This document shows positions 1 through 10,041 of a stretch of 64,000 nt of DNA, one piece after another. Position 1 is the stretch's first letter, and each line of letters opens with the position of its first letter. A program made the translations under genes and the position numbers. The stretch is from Rosa chinensis. Its lineage: Eukaryota > Streptophyta > Magnoliopsida > Rosales > Rosaceae. Location: positions 61,150,397-61,214,396 of the forward strand of contig NC_037088.1 in the NCBI RefSeq assembly GCF_002994745.2, given 5' to 3'. Below the pieces are notes generated by a model. The model saw only the letters and a program-made list of their open reading frames with translations, was not told the origin of the DNA and did no database searches.

Positions 1-1295
1 AACCAACACCATAAAATATCTAAATGGTCCGTAAGTTGGTTGAATAGGTCCACAAATATCACCTTGGATTCTTTGCAAGAATGGAATATTGTCCTTAGTG
101 TCCTTTGCATAGGATGATCTCGATCCTAATTTTGCTAAAGAGTAGGCTTTGCAAAACGAAAAATGGGCTTTAGAAGCAACCAGGAAAGAATCTGGCTGAG
201 CGACGAAGTCACAATTGACTTTAGAAGTAGAAAAAGGAACCAAGGAGGCATTGGTGGCGTCAATACCACTTTTGGGCCACAAGGGGTAGGCAGCGCCAGA
301 CCTACCTTGGATTGAATTTCGGTTCTGACTTCTTTTCGTTTTGAAAAAAGGATGTCCGTGTGAAGTCTTTAATATACGGATCATCATATCACGACCTGGA
401 TGTCCCAAACGGTCATGCCAAAGCTTATATGTGTCAGAATCCCTTAAGTCATCTCTCATGACATGGTTGGATTCAATAATTCGAATAGTGGTTGCATACA
501 ACCCACTAAAGCGACACATAAGTTTCTCTAATACTCGTTTATATCCGTAGTCATTAGAGGTGATGCAAAGGAACGCTTGTCCATTCTCACAATGTGTTTC
601 CACATGAAAACCATTGGCTCTTATATCTTTAAAACTCAATAGGGTTCTTCCAGCCCTAGGAGCATTTAGAGCTTCTATGACATTAATACTTGTGCCATTT
701 GGTAACATAAATTGAGTTGGTCCTCGACCATGAATTAATTGTGATGGTCCAGCCATCGTAGTCACAGAAGATCGACTAGGCGTCATCTATAGAAATAGTT
801 GCCTATGTTGCAATATAGTATGTGTGGTGTCACTATTAACAAGGCATTCCAACTCTCCAAGAAACATACTGAAAAATAATAAAGTTTGGAATTAAAACAT
901 GTCCATGACATTGGGTAATAGTACGATACCTTATTAATAAAAATAGCCAATGATTACATCAAAGGTCCCAAAAGTCTAATCCAAAATAAAGAAAATCAAA
1001 CTTAGACAAATTGTAGTCACTCAGTCCGTTTGGTAACTCCAATCAAATATGACCAGGAAAGTAGAGAGAGATGTTGGTGGATCGAGGCTCTCTTAAGTAC
1101 TATTAATCTCAATTACTTTCCTAGACATCATATTTCATTGGGTATGCCACATGAGAAAGAGTTAATACAATTGTCATTTATTGACTAAGACATATTTCCA
1201 TTTCAAATTCTTGAAAAAATAAAAGGACTATTCTAATCAAATCTGCGGCATCCTTGTGCACTTCATCTCCAGCTTTGAAGTGCTCCTCCAAATTG
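1..1295 (-). mobile_element. Ty1/Copia retrotransposon fragment (gag 3' end to integrase start), truncated by the window edge
   Basis: Reverse complement of the same family as the two Copia elements further right: 1021-1130 matches 10193-10270 and 541-640 matches 10381-10450, inverted. Read on the minus strand, about 1240-1290 is the gag C-terminus. About 810-830 is a protease active-site region in which the usual D-S-G/A reads N-S-D, followed by a TAG. From about 540 to 1 an open frame holds the GAG-pre-integrase zinc domain (LWHDRLGHPG, then KAHFSFCKAYSLAKLG). That domain is open here but broken in the two full elements. No LTR or gag N-terminus is visible, so the 5' part was lost near 1295. 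The rest lies left of the window. Confidence 0.85.
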
Positions 1296-1639
1296 GGCAT
1301 TTTCTTGCCGATTTTATGTATCTGAATATTAGGCTGGTGGATGAGCTTCAGGTGTTGTGTTATTGTCAATATATATGGGTATGATTTGATTAGTCTTCAG
1401 TGTGCAGGGCTCTTTGTTATAAGCTGAACTAGTATAGATACTTTCGTGTTGAGAACAATTTCTGAATTACTCCACCTGAAATCTTTTAAAATAACTTGCT
1501 CTCTGCATTTATCAATAGGTTTGGTAGTTTTCATTTTTGTGCTCTGCTTGGTTATCTTCCTCCTTGCTTCGAAATTTCCTCATTACCTACTACTACTGTT
1601 TTGAAGCACCACAGAGATGAGTAATGGGGATAACAGAAA
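1296..1639. other. unassigned AT-rich spacer
   Basis: No open frame, repeat or RNA gene that I recognise. It lies between the truncated Copia fragment and the region conserved upstream of both TNL copies. Confidence 0.4.
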
Positions 1640-1920
1640 TCATGGGCCATTAACATCAATCAGTAAAGAAAATGTGAACACATATGAGAAACTTCTGCTT
1701 AAGCATGTGCTTAGATTCAAAAGGTGTCCATCTATTTGTAAATTGAAAAGTAAAACGCACCGTGTCAGGTCACTGACCATCTTCCTATATTTAAATGACC
1801 GTGCATGTGGAACAAGTGGCCGGCCTTGTCTTGACTTGATCTCGACCTTAATATAGTGTACAAATAATCATGAACAACCATTCAATGTCTTTGTCACCAT
1901 TGCTCTTTGATCTTGTGTAG
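1640..1920 (+). promoter_or_regulatory. 5' flank of TNL-WRKY copy A, shared with copy B
   Basis: Parts of this stretch align with the 5' flank of copy B near 35890-35950 (both contain variants of CATCAGTCAATAAAG followed by AACTTCTGCT). The duplication therefore included promoter sequence. No single TATA box stands out. Confidence 0.5.
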
Positions 1921-2405
1921 ATGGCTGCTTCTTCATCTCTCTCATCTGGTGGCCGTTGGAACTATGATGTGTTCCTCAGTTTTAGAGGTCAGGACACTCG
2001 CAAGATCTTTGTAGGCCATCTCCACAAAGCTCTTGATCTGAAAGCAATCAACGCATTCATAGACTCTGAAGATCTCTGCAAAGGCAACGACCTTTCAGAA
2101 TTGCTCAGGGCTATTGAAGACTCTAGGCTTTCTATCGTAGTTTTCTCCCAACATTATGCTTCTTCCACATGGTGTTTGAAAGAACTGGTTAAGATACTTG
2201 AATGCGTGGCTGTGAAGAAGCAGCTAGTGGTGCCCATTTTCTATGAAGTAGATCCATCTGATATCCACAAACTGATGGGAAGCTTTGCCGAGGCTTTTGC
2301 GAAACATGAGCAGGATTCTAATGCCTACATGGAAGAGGTGAATAGGTGGAAGATTGCTCTAACTGAAGCCAGCAATCTATCTGGCTGGGATTCACGAAAT
2401 TACAC
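1921..2405 (+). pseudogene. TIR-domain exon 1 of copy A (itself open)
   Basis: An undamaged 161-codon exon starting MAASSSLSSGGRWNYDVFLS, with the usual plant TIR signatures FRGQDTR, the SSTWCLKEL segment that carries the conserved glutamate of TIR NADases, and FYEVDPSDI. The GT donor is at 2406 and the open frame would stop four bases later. Intron 1 is 569 bp and free of insertions, unlike copy B. An isolated TIR-only product from retained intron 1 is possible but is inference. Confidence 0.85.
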
Positions 2406-2974
2406 GTAATGCTTCTTTATAATCTTCTCAATTTTGAGCTTCTTCCTCCTTTTTTATTTATTTAATTTTTTTTATGGGGATATTTTCTCCAAGCTTTAAT
2501 TAGTTGGTAAATACTTTGTTCATGACTAAAATAAAGAAAAAAAACTAAAATGGAAAAGCTTTAAACATAAAGCTACATAAAATTTTCATTATTTATCATT
2601 GAGCAGACTGATTTATTAATTGCAAATCCTTAGTATTTTGTATTTTGCAGTGAATGGAGTAAGCTGAAACAAACTGTAGGTTAACTTTACCTCAAACTGA
2701 CTTTCGCAGTTCATAATGTAGTTAACTAGTCTGCAACTACTATATTCATTTCTTTCTACCTACATGTGTACTTGATAATAATTAATAACAATAAGGAATT
2801 AGAAAATATAAGTAGATGAAAGATGAAGTGGGAGAGCATCTATAGTACATTAGTACATTAAGAGATTGGTCTTGTTAGATTAGTTTAATGTCACCAAGTA
2901 TATTTATATATAGCAACTGTAATGAGTTGGGTCTTGCTCTTACCCTTTAGAATGTTGTTCTTCAAATATGGCAG

Positions 2975-4065
2975 GGATGATGCTAAGTTTATTGAAAAAA
3001 TTGTAGAAGATATTTCTGAAAAATTGGTCCACATCTCGTCTAATAAAGTCAATGACTTGGTTGGAATGGATTCCCACGTAGAAAAAATGTGTTCGCTATT
3101 ATGTCTTGGTGAGGATGATGTTCGTGTTGTTGGAGTATGTGGAATGCCTGGTATAGGAAAAACAACCATTATTGCTAGAGCTGTTTATGACGAAATTGTT
3201 TGTCAATTTGAACACTATTGCTTTCTTGAAAATGTCAAGGATGGTTTCAAGAACAATGGTGCAATACACATGCAGGAAGAACTCCTATCTAGAATATTTG
3301 AGAAAAGAGTGCGCTGTCTAGGCACTTTGAGTAAAGGATCCAAGATCATAATGGAAAGGCTGAGTAAGAAAAAAGTTCTGCTTGTTCTTGATGATGTAGA
3401 AAACTTGCACAAATTGAAGCGTTACTTGGAAACCAGCATTCATTTGGTGGTGGTAGTAGAATCATTGTAACCACTAGAGATATACAATCACTCAGTGGAG
3501 TTGATGCGAGATATAGTCCCATGTTTCTAAGTGATGATGAAGCTCTTGAGCTCTTTATGCAGTATGCCTTCAGAACAAACGAACCTTCAAGAGAGTATGA
3601 TCCTCTCCCTAGGCGTGCCATAGAATATGCTCATGGTCTGCCTCTAGCACTCAAAGTTTTGGGAGCTTTTCTTGATAACAAAAGTATATGCGAGTGAAAG
3701 ATGAGCTAGAGAAAATAAAGGAAATCCCACATGTAGAAATTCAGGGTGTGCTTAAAAAAAGTTTTGATGGTCTGGATCCTTCACAGAAGGACATATTCCT
3801 AGATATTGCATGCTTCTTTAGAGGAATGGACAAAGGCTATGTGACCAAAATTCTGGAAAGTTGTGGCTTCTATCCCCATAGTGGATTGCGAGTGCTAATT
3901 GATAGAGCTCTTGTAACTATTTCAGATGACAATAGGTTGGAAATGCATGATTTAATAAAGGATATGGGTTGGGAGATTATCCGCCAACAGTCTATTAAAG
4001 AGCCTGGGAAGCGCAGTAGGTTGTGGGTTTATGAAGATGTTGCTCGTGTATTAACTCAAAATATG
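2975..4065 (+). pseudogene. NB-ARC exon 2 of copy A with two frameshifts
   Basis: The P-loop reads [14 protein letters not shown], with one Ile more than copy B (TTIARA). Kinase-2 is [10 protein letters not shown]. About 3405 one base is missing relative to copy B (gaaaacttgcac versus gagaactttaacc). The frame then shifts again near 3690, where a lost base turns the TGG of copy B into TGA. RNBS-B, GLPL, RNBS-D ([14 protein letters not shown]) and MHD (LEMHDLIKDMGW) are all recognisable across the three frames. Confidence 0.85.
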
Positions 4066-4148
4066 GTGAGATATATAGTTGTAACCTCTAGCTCTTTCTC
4101 AAGGTTATGGCTATTTCACTGACTTAATTTCCACTTTTGCTTTTCCAG

Positions 4149-4496
4149 GCTACAGATGCAGTTGAATGCATAATGCTAGACTTGTCAAAGTCAAAAGACG
4201 TCTACATAGATGCTGAAGCTTTTGTTAGAATGACGAAATTAAGACTGCTCAGAATTGGTTATAACCACTCCACAGACTTGAATGCGAAAGATTTTCAATC
4301 GAATCAGTCGGACCATCCAAGAGGTGAGTGTAAACAACATGTAAGCGGGGACGTAAAGTTTCTTTCTCATGACTTGAGGTATCTCATGTGGTATGGATGC
4401 CCCCTGAAGTCTTTGCCATCCAATTTTCACCCGAAGAATCTTGTTGACCTTGACATGCGTTGTAGCCATATTGAACAACTTTGGGAAGAAATCAAG
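4149..4496 (+). pseudogene. exon 3 of copy A (ARC2-LRR linker)
   Basis: Open 116-codon exon between TTTTCCAG and AAG|GTACAG. It encodes the first irregular LRR ([18 protein letters not shown]), typical of the segment after NB-ARC in TNLs. Copy B has the same exon at 47494-47841. Confidence 0.8.
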
Positions 4497-4597
4497 GTAC
4501 AGTAATCATTTGCATATCTTTTAAATGGTAATTACATTTTCAGATTCTTATATATGATTATTATTGAATAGCTCTCCCTGGTTGTTCTAACATGCAG

Positions 4598-5017
4598 CCC
4601 TTCAAAAAGTTGAAATTCGTCAATTTGAGTCATTCTCATTACCTTACCACAACTCCCAACTTCACTGAAGCAACAAATGTTGAAACACTAGTTCTTGAAG
4701 GTTGTTCGAGTTTACTTGATGTTAACTCAACCATTTCAGCTCTTAAAAACCTTGTATTCTTGTGTCTAAGAGGATGCAAAGAACTTAAGAGTCTTCCAAG
4801 CAGCATTTGTTTGAAGTCTCTTAATCTTTCTGGCTGCTCAAGTCTCGTAAAGTTTCCAGAGATTTCAGGGATCATGGAGGACCTATCAGAAATTTATTTA
4901 AATGATACTGCAATTGAAGAATTGCCATCATCAATTGAACGACTTCAGGGGCTTGTATTACTACATTTGAGAAACTGTAGAAGCCTTGTCCATCTTCCAG
5001 ACAATATATGTAAGTAG
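4598..5017 (+). pseudogene. LRR exon 4 of copy A, 5' part, cut by a Copia insertion
   Basis: Leucine-rich repeats with the xxLxxLxLxxC pattern, three codons shorter than copy B near the sixth repeat (CLKSLNLSGCSS against [15 protein letters not shown]). Coding sequence stops at PDNIC, followed by the target duplication AGTAG (5013-5017) and the 5' LTR. Confidence 0.85.
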
Positions 5018-5148
5018 TGTTGAAAATAGGAATGTGTTTTAGGTATTCAATTGTAATCGGATTCTATTACCTTTTGGGTACCTTGTAACTCTCTATTTAA
5101 AGGGCTCCTATTATCAATGATAACACACAATTCTATTCTCCTACAACA
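5018..5148 (+). repeat. 5' LTR of Copia A (deleted form)
   Basis: TGTTGAA joins directly to AATAGGAATG, skipping the block that begins GGATATCGACATAATG in the other three LTR copies. It retains the CCCTATTTAAAGGG-like TATA region. It is followed by CGTTATCAGTACGAG, a probable primer-binding site by position. Confidence 0.9.
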
Positions 5149-6214
5149 CGTTATCAGTACGAGTTCTAACCCTAGCTTCAGAAAAAAAAAAAACTTTTCT
5201 CTCTGCCGCCAACCCAAAACAAAAAAAAAAACAAAAAAAAAAAGGAGAGGCCGACTAGCAGCAGCAACCCAGGCCACCGAACTACAGAAGCAGCAGCCCT
5301 GGCCACCGAACTGCAGAAGCAGCAGCCCAGGCCACCGACCAGCAGCAGAAGCCGCAAGCACTGCAGCCCCCCGCACATCCGTCCGGCACCAGGCCTCCAC
5401 AGCACCGACCCGATCTCGACCCACCTGCAGCACCAGCCCACTCCAGCGCTTCCCACCTACACCTCCGTGCCTCCCCATCTGCCAGCGCCCTGCGACCTCA
5501 CCTGCAAACCTCCCATCGCTGCACCCAGAAGAAGACCAGAAGAAAGGAAGACCAGAAGAAGAAAAGAGAAGAAGAAACCGAAAAAAAAGAGGGACCCGGC
5601 CAAAAAAAAAAAAAAAAAGAAGAAAAAAAAAAGGGAAAGGAAAGGGGGAGGAGCGGGCTTGGGCCCGGAAAGAAAAAAAAGGAAGACAAAAAAGGAGGAA
5701 GAAAAAGAAAAAAAAAGGGAAGGGAGAAGGGCAGCCACCAACTGCCAATTTTCGACCAGATTCTAACTACACGCCTGCATCAACACGCGCGTGTCTTCAA
5801 GCTAAGAACAATCACGTAAGTTTTTATAATTAAGGTTGCTGCTTTCTTGTATTTAAATTCCTTTTATTTTCTGCATAATATTGGAATATATGTTGCCAAA
5901 TGATTTTTGAGTATTTAATAAAGCGGAATTGTGGGGATTCACGCTTAACAAACTAAGAGTGTTCGTATGAACTAAGAGTGTTCATAATTAAACGAACTAA
6001 GAGTGTTCATGTGAACTAAGAGCGTTCACAATGCTTGGACTAAGAGCGTCCGTAAGCATCAAATTGTGACCATATTAAAACATCATTGTTGGTCTAATCC
6101 AAAAGAGATTCTTGGAAATTGATTTCTTGGTAGCATAGCTCGGAAATCTTATTATTTTAGTTTTCGTGGAAGTTTAGCTCCGAAACTAATTTATCTTCGC
6201 TTCTTATTTTCAGG
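5149..6214 (+). other. Copia A 5' leader: purine tract, candidate intron and hairpin array
   Basis: Contains a probable primer-binding site directly after the LTR and long A/AG-rich tracts (about 5180-5740) that give spurious lysine-rich frames. A splice-donor match CAC|GTAAGTTTTT is at 5816 and an acceptor TTATTTTCAG|G ends at 6213, two bases before the gag ATG (6215). The implied 398-bp intron contains the hairpin array. Copia B has both splice sites at matching places (intron 396 bp). Confidence 0.55.
5948..6053 (+). repeat. array of five constant-loop hairpins in the Copia A leader
   Basis: Five units of 6-nt arm, 7-nt loop TAAGAGY, 6-nt arm. ATGAAC/GTTCAT at 5967-5985 and GTGAAC/GTTCAC at 6011-6029 pair perfectly. 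5948-5966 and 5992-6010 each have one mismatch. TTGGAC/GTCCGT (6035-6053) keeps a four-pair core. Arms differ between units while the loop does not. Confidence 0.8.
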
Positions 6215-6342
6215 ATGTCGAATGAACCTAGACTCGACTTTCCTATGCTTGACTCAACAGGCTCGGATTACCACAGTTGGGTAACCGATGTTGAGAATCA
6301 TCTCACTTCCAAGGGAATATTACCCATAATTCAGGCACCAAA
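6215..6342 (+). pseudogene. gag 5' part of Copia A
   Basis: Starts [20 protein letters not shown] and is colinear with the intact gag of Copia B. It is cut by a solo LTR after codon 42 or so; coding sequence resumes at 9058. Confidence 0.85.
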
Positions 6343-9057
6343 TGTAACGTCCCGAACCTAAATTTACCAGTTTACAAGTCTTTCGATAGGTAAACGACAT
6401 TTACATTTACTTTTTGGCTTCGTTTCGACATTTTAGGGGGCCCTAAAAGTTGACTTTTTGTTCGGGTCAAAATTTGAGAAAATTTCCTTCATGAAAGTTG
6501 TAGTGGACGTTAAACCGAGCGCGTGCATATGTGGTACGTAAAAATCGGAGTTCGTATGCGAAACTTATAAGTGAAAATATAAGATTACTGTTTATGGTAA
6601 ATTAGTATATATATTTAAAAATTTACTGTGGTAGATCAGTTCTACCACTTTCTCTCTCTCCTCTCCGTTTCTCTCTCTCTCCTCTGCACCTCCGGCCACG
6701 TTTCAATTCCGGCCACCTGGGAGCGAACCGCGACCACCGTTGGCTTCCTCTCCTCCTCCTGGACACGCCTGCGGTGGTAGCTCGTCGAGTCTTGGTCGGA
6801 AAATGGCGAACCAAGGCCGAGAAGTTTACTGTAGCAAATGACTGTTGACCACAATTCCGGCCACCTCCGGCGACAAAGCCAGGCTTTTTAGAAGCGTCTT
6901 GAGGCGTACTTGAAGCTCCCCAAATATCTTGAAGCGATTTGCAGCGTGGAGGAAGAAAGCATAATTAGAAAATTTTACACTACTTCGGTTTGCTTAATTG
7001 TTCGGCCACTTAGAGGTATTTTCTGACTTGGCCACAGTTATGAAAGACGCTTAGAATGTTGAGTTGATGATGTTGGTAAAATTTGGTAGCCAGATATGGT
7101 GGTTGACCGGTGGCACGTGGGGCCCAGCGCAGCTGCCTGTGGCGGCGCGTGAGGGCGCGTCCGGCCATTCCTGGTGAGTTGTTTTGGTCTATTGGATAGT
7201 ATATATTGTTACTAATTTATGGATAAGTGTTTGGTGGAAATTGGAGGGGGTTTGGATATTAATCGAAATTTCTGAAATAAGTTCAATAGTTTGGTTATTG
7301 ATTTATGAGAATTCCACAATCGGATTTCTCTCAGCTTTGCCCTAGAAACCTTCAATTAATGAATTGGTACTAATGGTGAAGTTTGGGTTAAATTGGAGAA
7401 GAAATGAAAATGTTGATTTATGAGGATTTGATGTGGGAATTGTATTTAATTTCTGGATTGTTATTCGCGAATTATAATTGTGTACAGGGCGACGTGCCGA
7501 GCTACTGCTCGACGTAGGAAACCGGTAGCGTGGTCCCCTAAATAGTACTGTGAGTGGACATTTATTTTAAATTAATTGTGCATGCAGTATATTAGCATTT
7601 TTCCGATTGAGATTTAATTTATAATTTGAATTATTGAGTTTTATGGTTTTATGAGATTTAGTTTATCAAGATTTATTTATGGATTACGAGATTAGTATTG
7701 AAATTCCTTCCCGAGGGCTTTTAGTAGATTTTTGAGATAGTCATTCATGAGTTATTGAGTTGAGGAATGATTTTCGGGAAGTGACTGATTCAGAAAATAT
7801 TATGAGAATTATGGATTTCGAATATCGGTTTTTATGAGGATTCACGAGTACAAATGTTTCATTGAATTTTTTAGCATGATTGAATTATCGAAATTTATTG
7901 AGCTTTGAGCTCCGTACTTATCAACCTTGAAGTTAGATTGAGTTTTCTTTCCGAAAGCATTTATTGATTTACATGGTATTTGATTTTATGCTTTCGAGGA
8001 CGCTTTCGAGGATTTATTGAGATTTTGAGGTTATTTTCAGTTTCTTGAGGAGGCTATTCAGTTTATTAAGGAGGCCAGTTTTGGCGCATGCGTATCTTAC
8101 CTAGTTGGCAGTCCCTTCTAGGTAATAGTCTGGTTGGCAGTCCCTTCCAGACTACAGCCCGGTTGGCAGTCCCATCCGATGCGTCACCTGGTTGGCATTC
8201 CCTTCCAGATGACATGAGGTAGTTAGTCGGCAGTCCCGTCTACTACCTGTGGTTAGTCGGTAGTCCCGTCTACTACCGGTGGCTAGTTGGCAGTCCCTTC
8301 TATCCACTGCCTCCTATTCCGGTTGGCAGTCCCTTCCGATGCGTCATCTGGGTGGCAGTCCCTCCTAGATGGCATGAGATGACTAGACAGCAGTCCTTTC
8401 TAGTCATCAAACGAGCCTCATGGAAATGATGTTTTTATAAGGATTGAGGATGAGATTTTAAGAGATTTCAAGATGTTCTTGTTACGTGATTGAGATTTCA
8501 GTAAAGAGGATGATTAAGAGTGTTTTCAAGATTGTTACTGCATGCGAGATTTTAGAGAATAACTTGGGAAAGCATTATGTTTTACTTATACATTCGAAAG
8601 TACTTATTTTTCGTCTACTCACTCTAACGGTTTTTAAATGTTTTTCCCTGGGCCCTTCGGTTTTAAATGCCCAGTTTGCAGGCCAGTTTAGCTTGAGATC
8701 GAGCGTACTTGGGGTTGAGGCATAGCTGTCATAGCTTCCGCATTATAAAAGTATTGGTCGTTTATCTTGTATTCTACCTTCTTGTACGCCTAAAAAATAG
8801 ATTGCTCTGATAACTCTTGAGATTAATATTCTTAAGTATCAGAATTGTTTGTGAAATAGGAGATGTTGTGATATAGGGAGCAGGGTGGCTCCAGGAGAAT
8901 AAGGATGAATGATTTAGAAGTGTAAATGCTTTTCTACAGGTTTTGGGTTGTCCATTTTTAGGGGAACTTCTGTCAAATTTTTGGTAGAATTTCTTCTAAG
9001 GTGGGCCCCGCAGGGCCTCTTCAGATTTCAGGGTGAAATCCGGGGCGGGTCCTGTCA
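6343..9057 (+). mobile_element. solo LTR (Ty3/Gypsy-like, 2715 bp) inserted in the Copia A gag
   Basis: Starts TGTAACGTCCCG and ends GGGTCCTGTCA. It is flanked by CCAAA (6338-6342) and CCTAA (9058-9062), a 5-bp duplication with one mismatch. Copia B has uninterrupted CACCTAACCC there, which confirms the insertion. No pol domain and no internal LTR repeat are visible, so a solo LTR is the simplest reading. Superfamily is inferred from length and TGTAAC..CCCG termini. It carries a hairpin array at 8097-8408. Confidence 0.82.
8097..8408 (+). repeat. ten-unit hairpin array with constant 13-nt loop and variable stems
   Basis: Core TTGGCAGTCCCTT or close variants recurs ten times in 312 bp. Stems: TTACCTAG/CTAGGTAA (8097-8104/8118-8125), TAGTCTGG/CCAGACTA (8126-8133/8147-8154), GTCACCTGG/CCAGATGAC (8183-8191/8205-8213), AGGTAGTTAG/CTACTACCT (8217-8226/8240-8248), GTGGCTAG/CTATCCAC (8279-8286/8300-8307), CATCTGG/CTAGATG (8345-8351/8365-8371) and GATGACTAG/CTAGTCATC (8378-8386/8400-8408). 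Three more units pair weakly. Stem sequences are unrelated between units but complementary within them. Confidence 0.88.
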
Positions 9058-10041
9058 CCTAACCCGGATCTTATGTTCAACCGAACATCTACAAAGCATG
9101 CTCAAGCAGTTATCTTGATGCGACGCCATATGGACAAGGCACTCAGATTGGAGTATATGTCGATCAAGGATGCAAGAGAGCTATGGGTAGCGCTAGAAGA
9201 GCGCTTTGGCAATGTCCAAGATTCTCTCTTCCCTAACTTGAAGGTTCAATGGAGCAATCTGCGCTTTGCTGACTTCAAGTCTGTTGCTGAATATAATTCA
9301 GAAGCTCTTCGCATACAGTCCATGTTGAGGTTTTGTGGACAACCTGTCACAGAGCAAAAGCTAATTGAGAAAACTCTCTCCACCTTCCCCGTTTCAGCCA
9401 TTGTGGTATCAAAGCAATACCGTACTGAAGTCAATGCTAGACGGATCACGAGGTTTCATCAACTTATCAATATTATATCAGTTGCTGAGAAACATGACAA
9501 CATACTCGTGAGGAATTATAATTCAAGGCCCATTGGAACTAAGAGCGTTCATGAGGCGAATTATAATGCACCCAAAGGAGGGCGCAAGGAGCGGTACCCT
9601 AAGAATGGGGGACATGAGGGACGTATGAGCCCATATAACCGCCCTAACCAGGAAGGAAACCGCAAGTTTGGTGTAATTACACGTGGTGGTAATGCCACAC
9701 GTGGGAGAGGGGGTCGTGGTATCCCTAGTCGTAATGGTGGCTTAATGGGTCGTGGTGGTGGCACCAACCCTCCTAGGGAACGCCCGCAACGTGCACAACG
9801 TGCACCTCAATTAAAGGGAGGCAACCGCAATGATGAGTGTCATCGATGTGGATCAATTGAGCATTGGTTCAAGCAATGTAAGGCAAGTGAGGTACTAGCT
9901 GCAAGCTACAAGGCATATAGGGACATGAGAGAGCAAGAAGTGTACCTTGCAGAAGAAGAAGATGGTGGAGATGTCAATCTCACCATAGAGGACTTCAAAG
10001 CTGAAGATGAAGTGCACATGGATGCAACAGACTTTGATTAG
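9058..10041 (+). pseudogene. gag 3' part of Copia A
   Basis: Continues the gag frame (from about [14 protein letters not shown]) to the stop at 10039-10041, about 95 percent like Copia B by eye. It includes a basic Gly/Arg-rich region and a CCHC zinc knuckle ([14 protein letters not shown]). It could be translated only from an internal ATG at 9073. Confidence 0.85.

Noticed and set aside
3346..3621. Antisense frames across the NB-ARC exons of both copies
   Set aside because: They mirror conserved coding sequence on the plus strand and have no features of their own.
5117..5833. Long plus-strand frame rich in Lys/Arg/Glu and its minus-strand Phe/Ser-rich partners
   Set aside because: Produced by A/AG-rich tracts of the Copia A leader; open in several frames on both strands, no domain.
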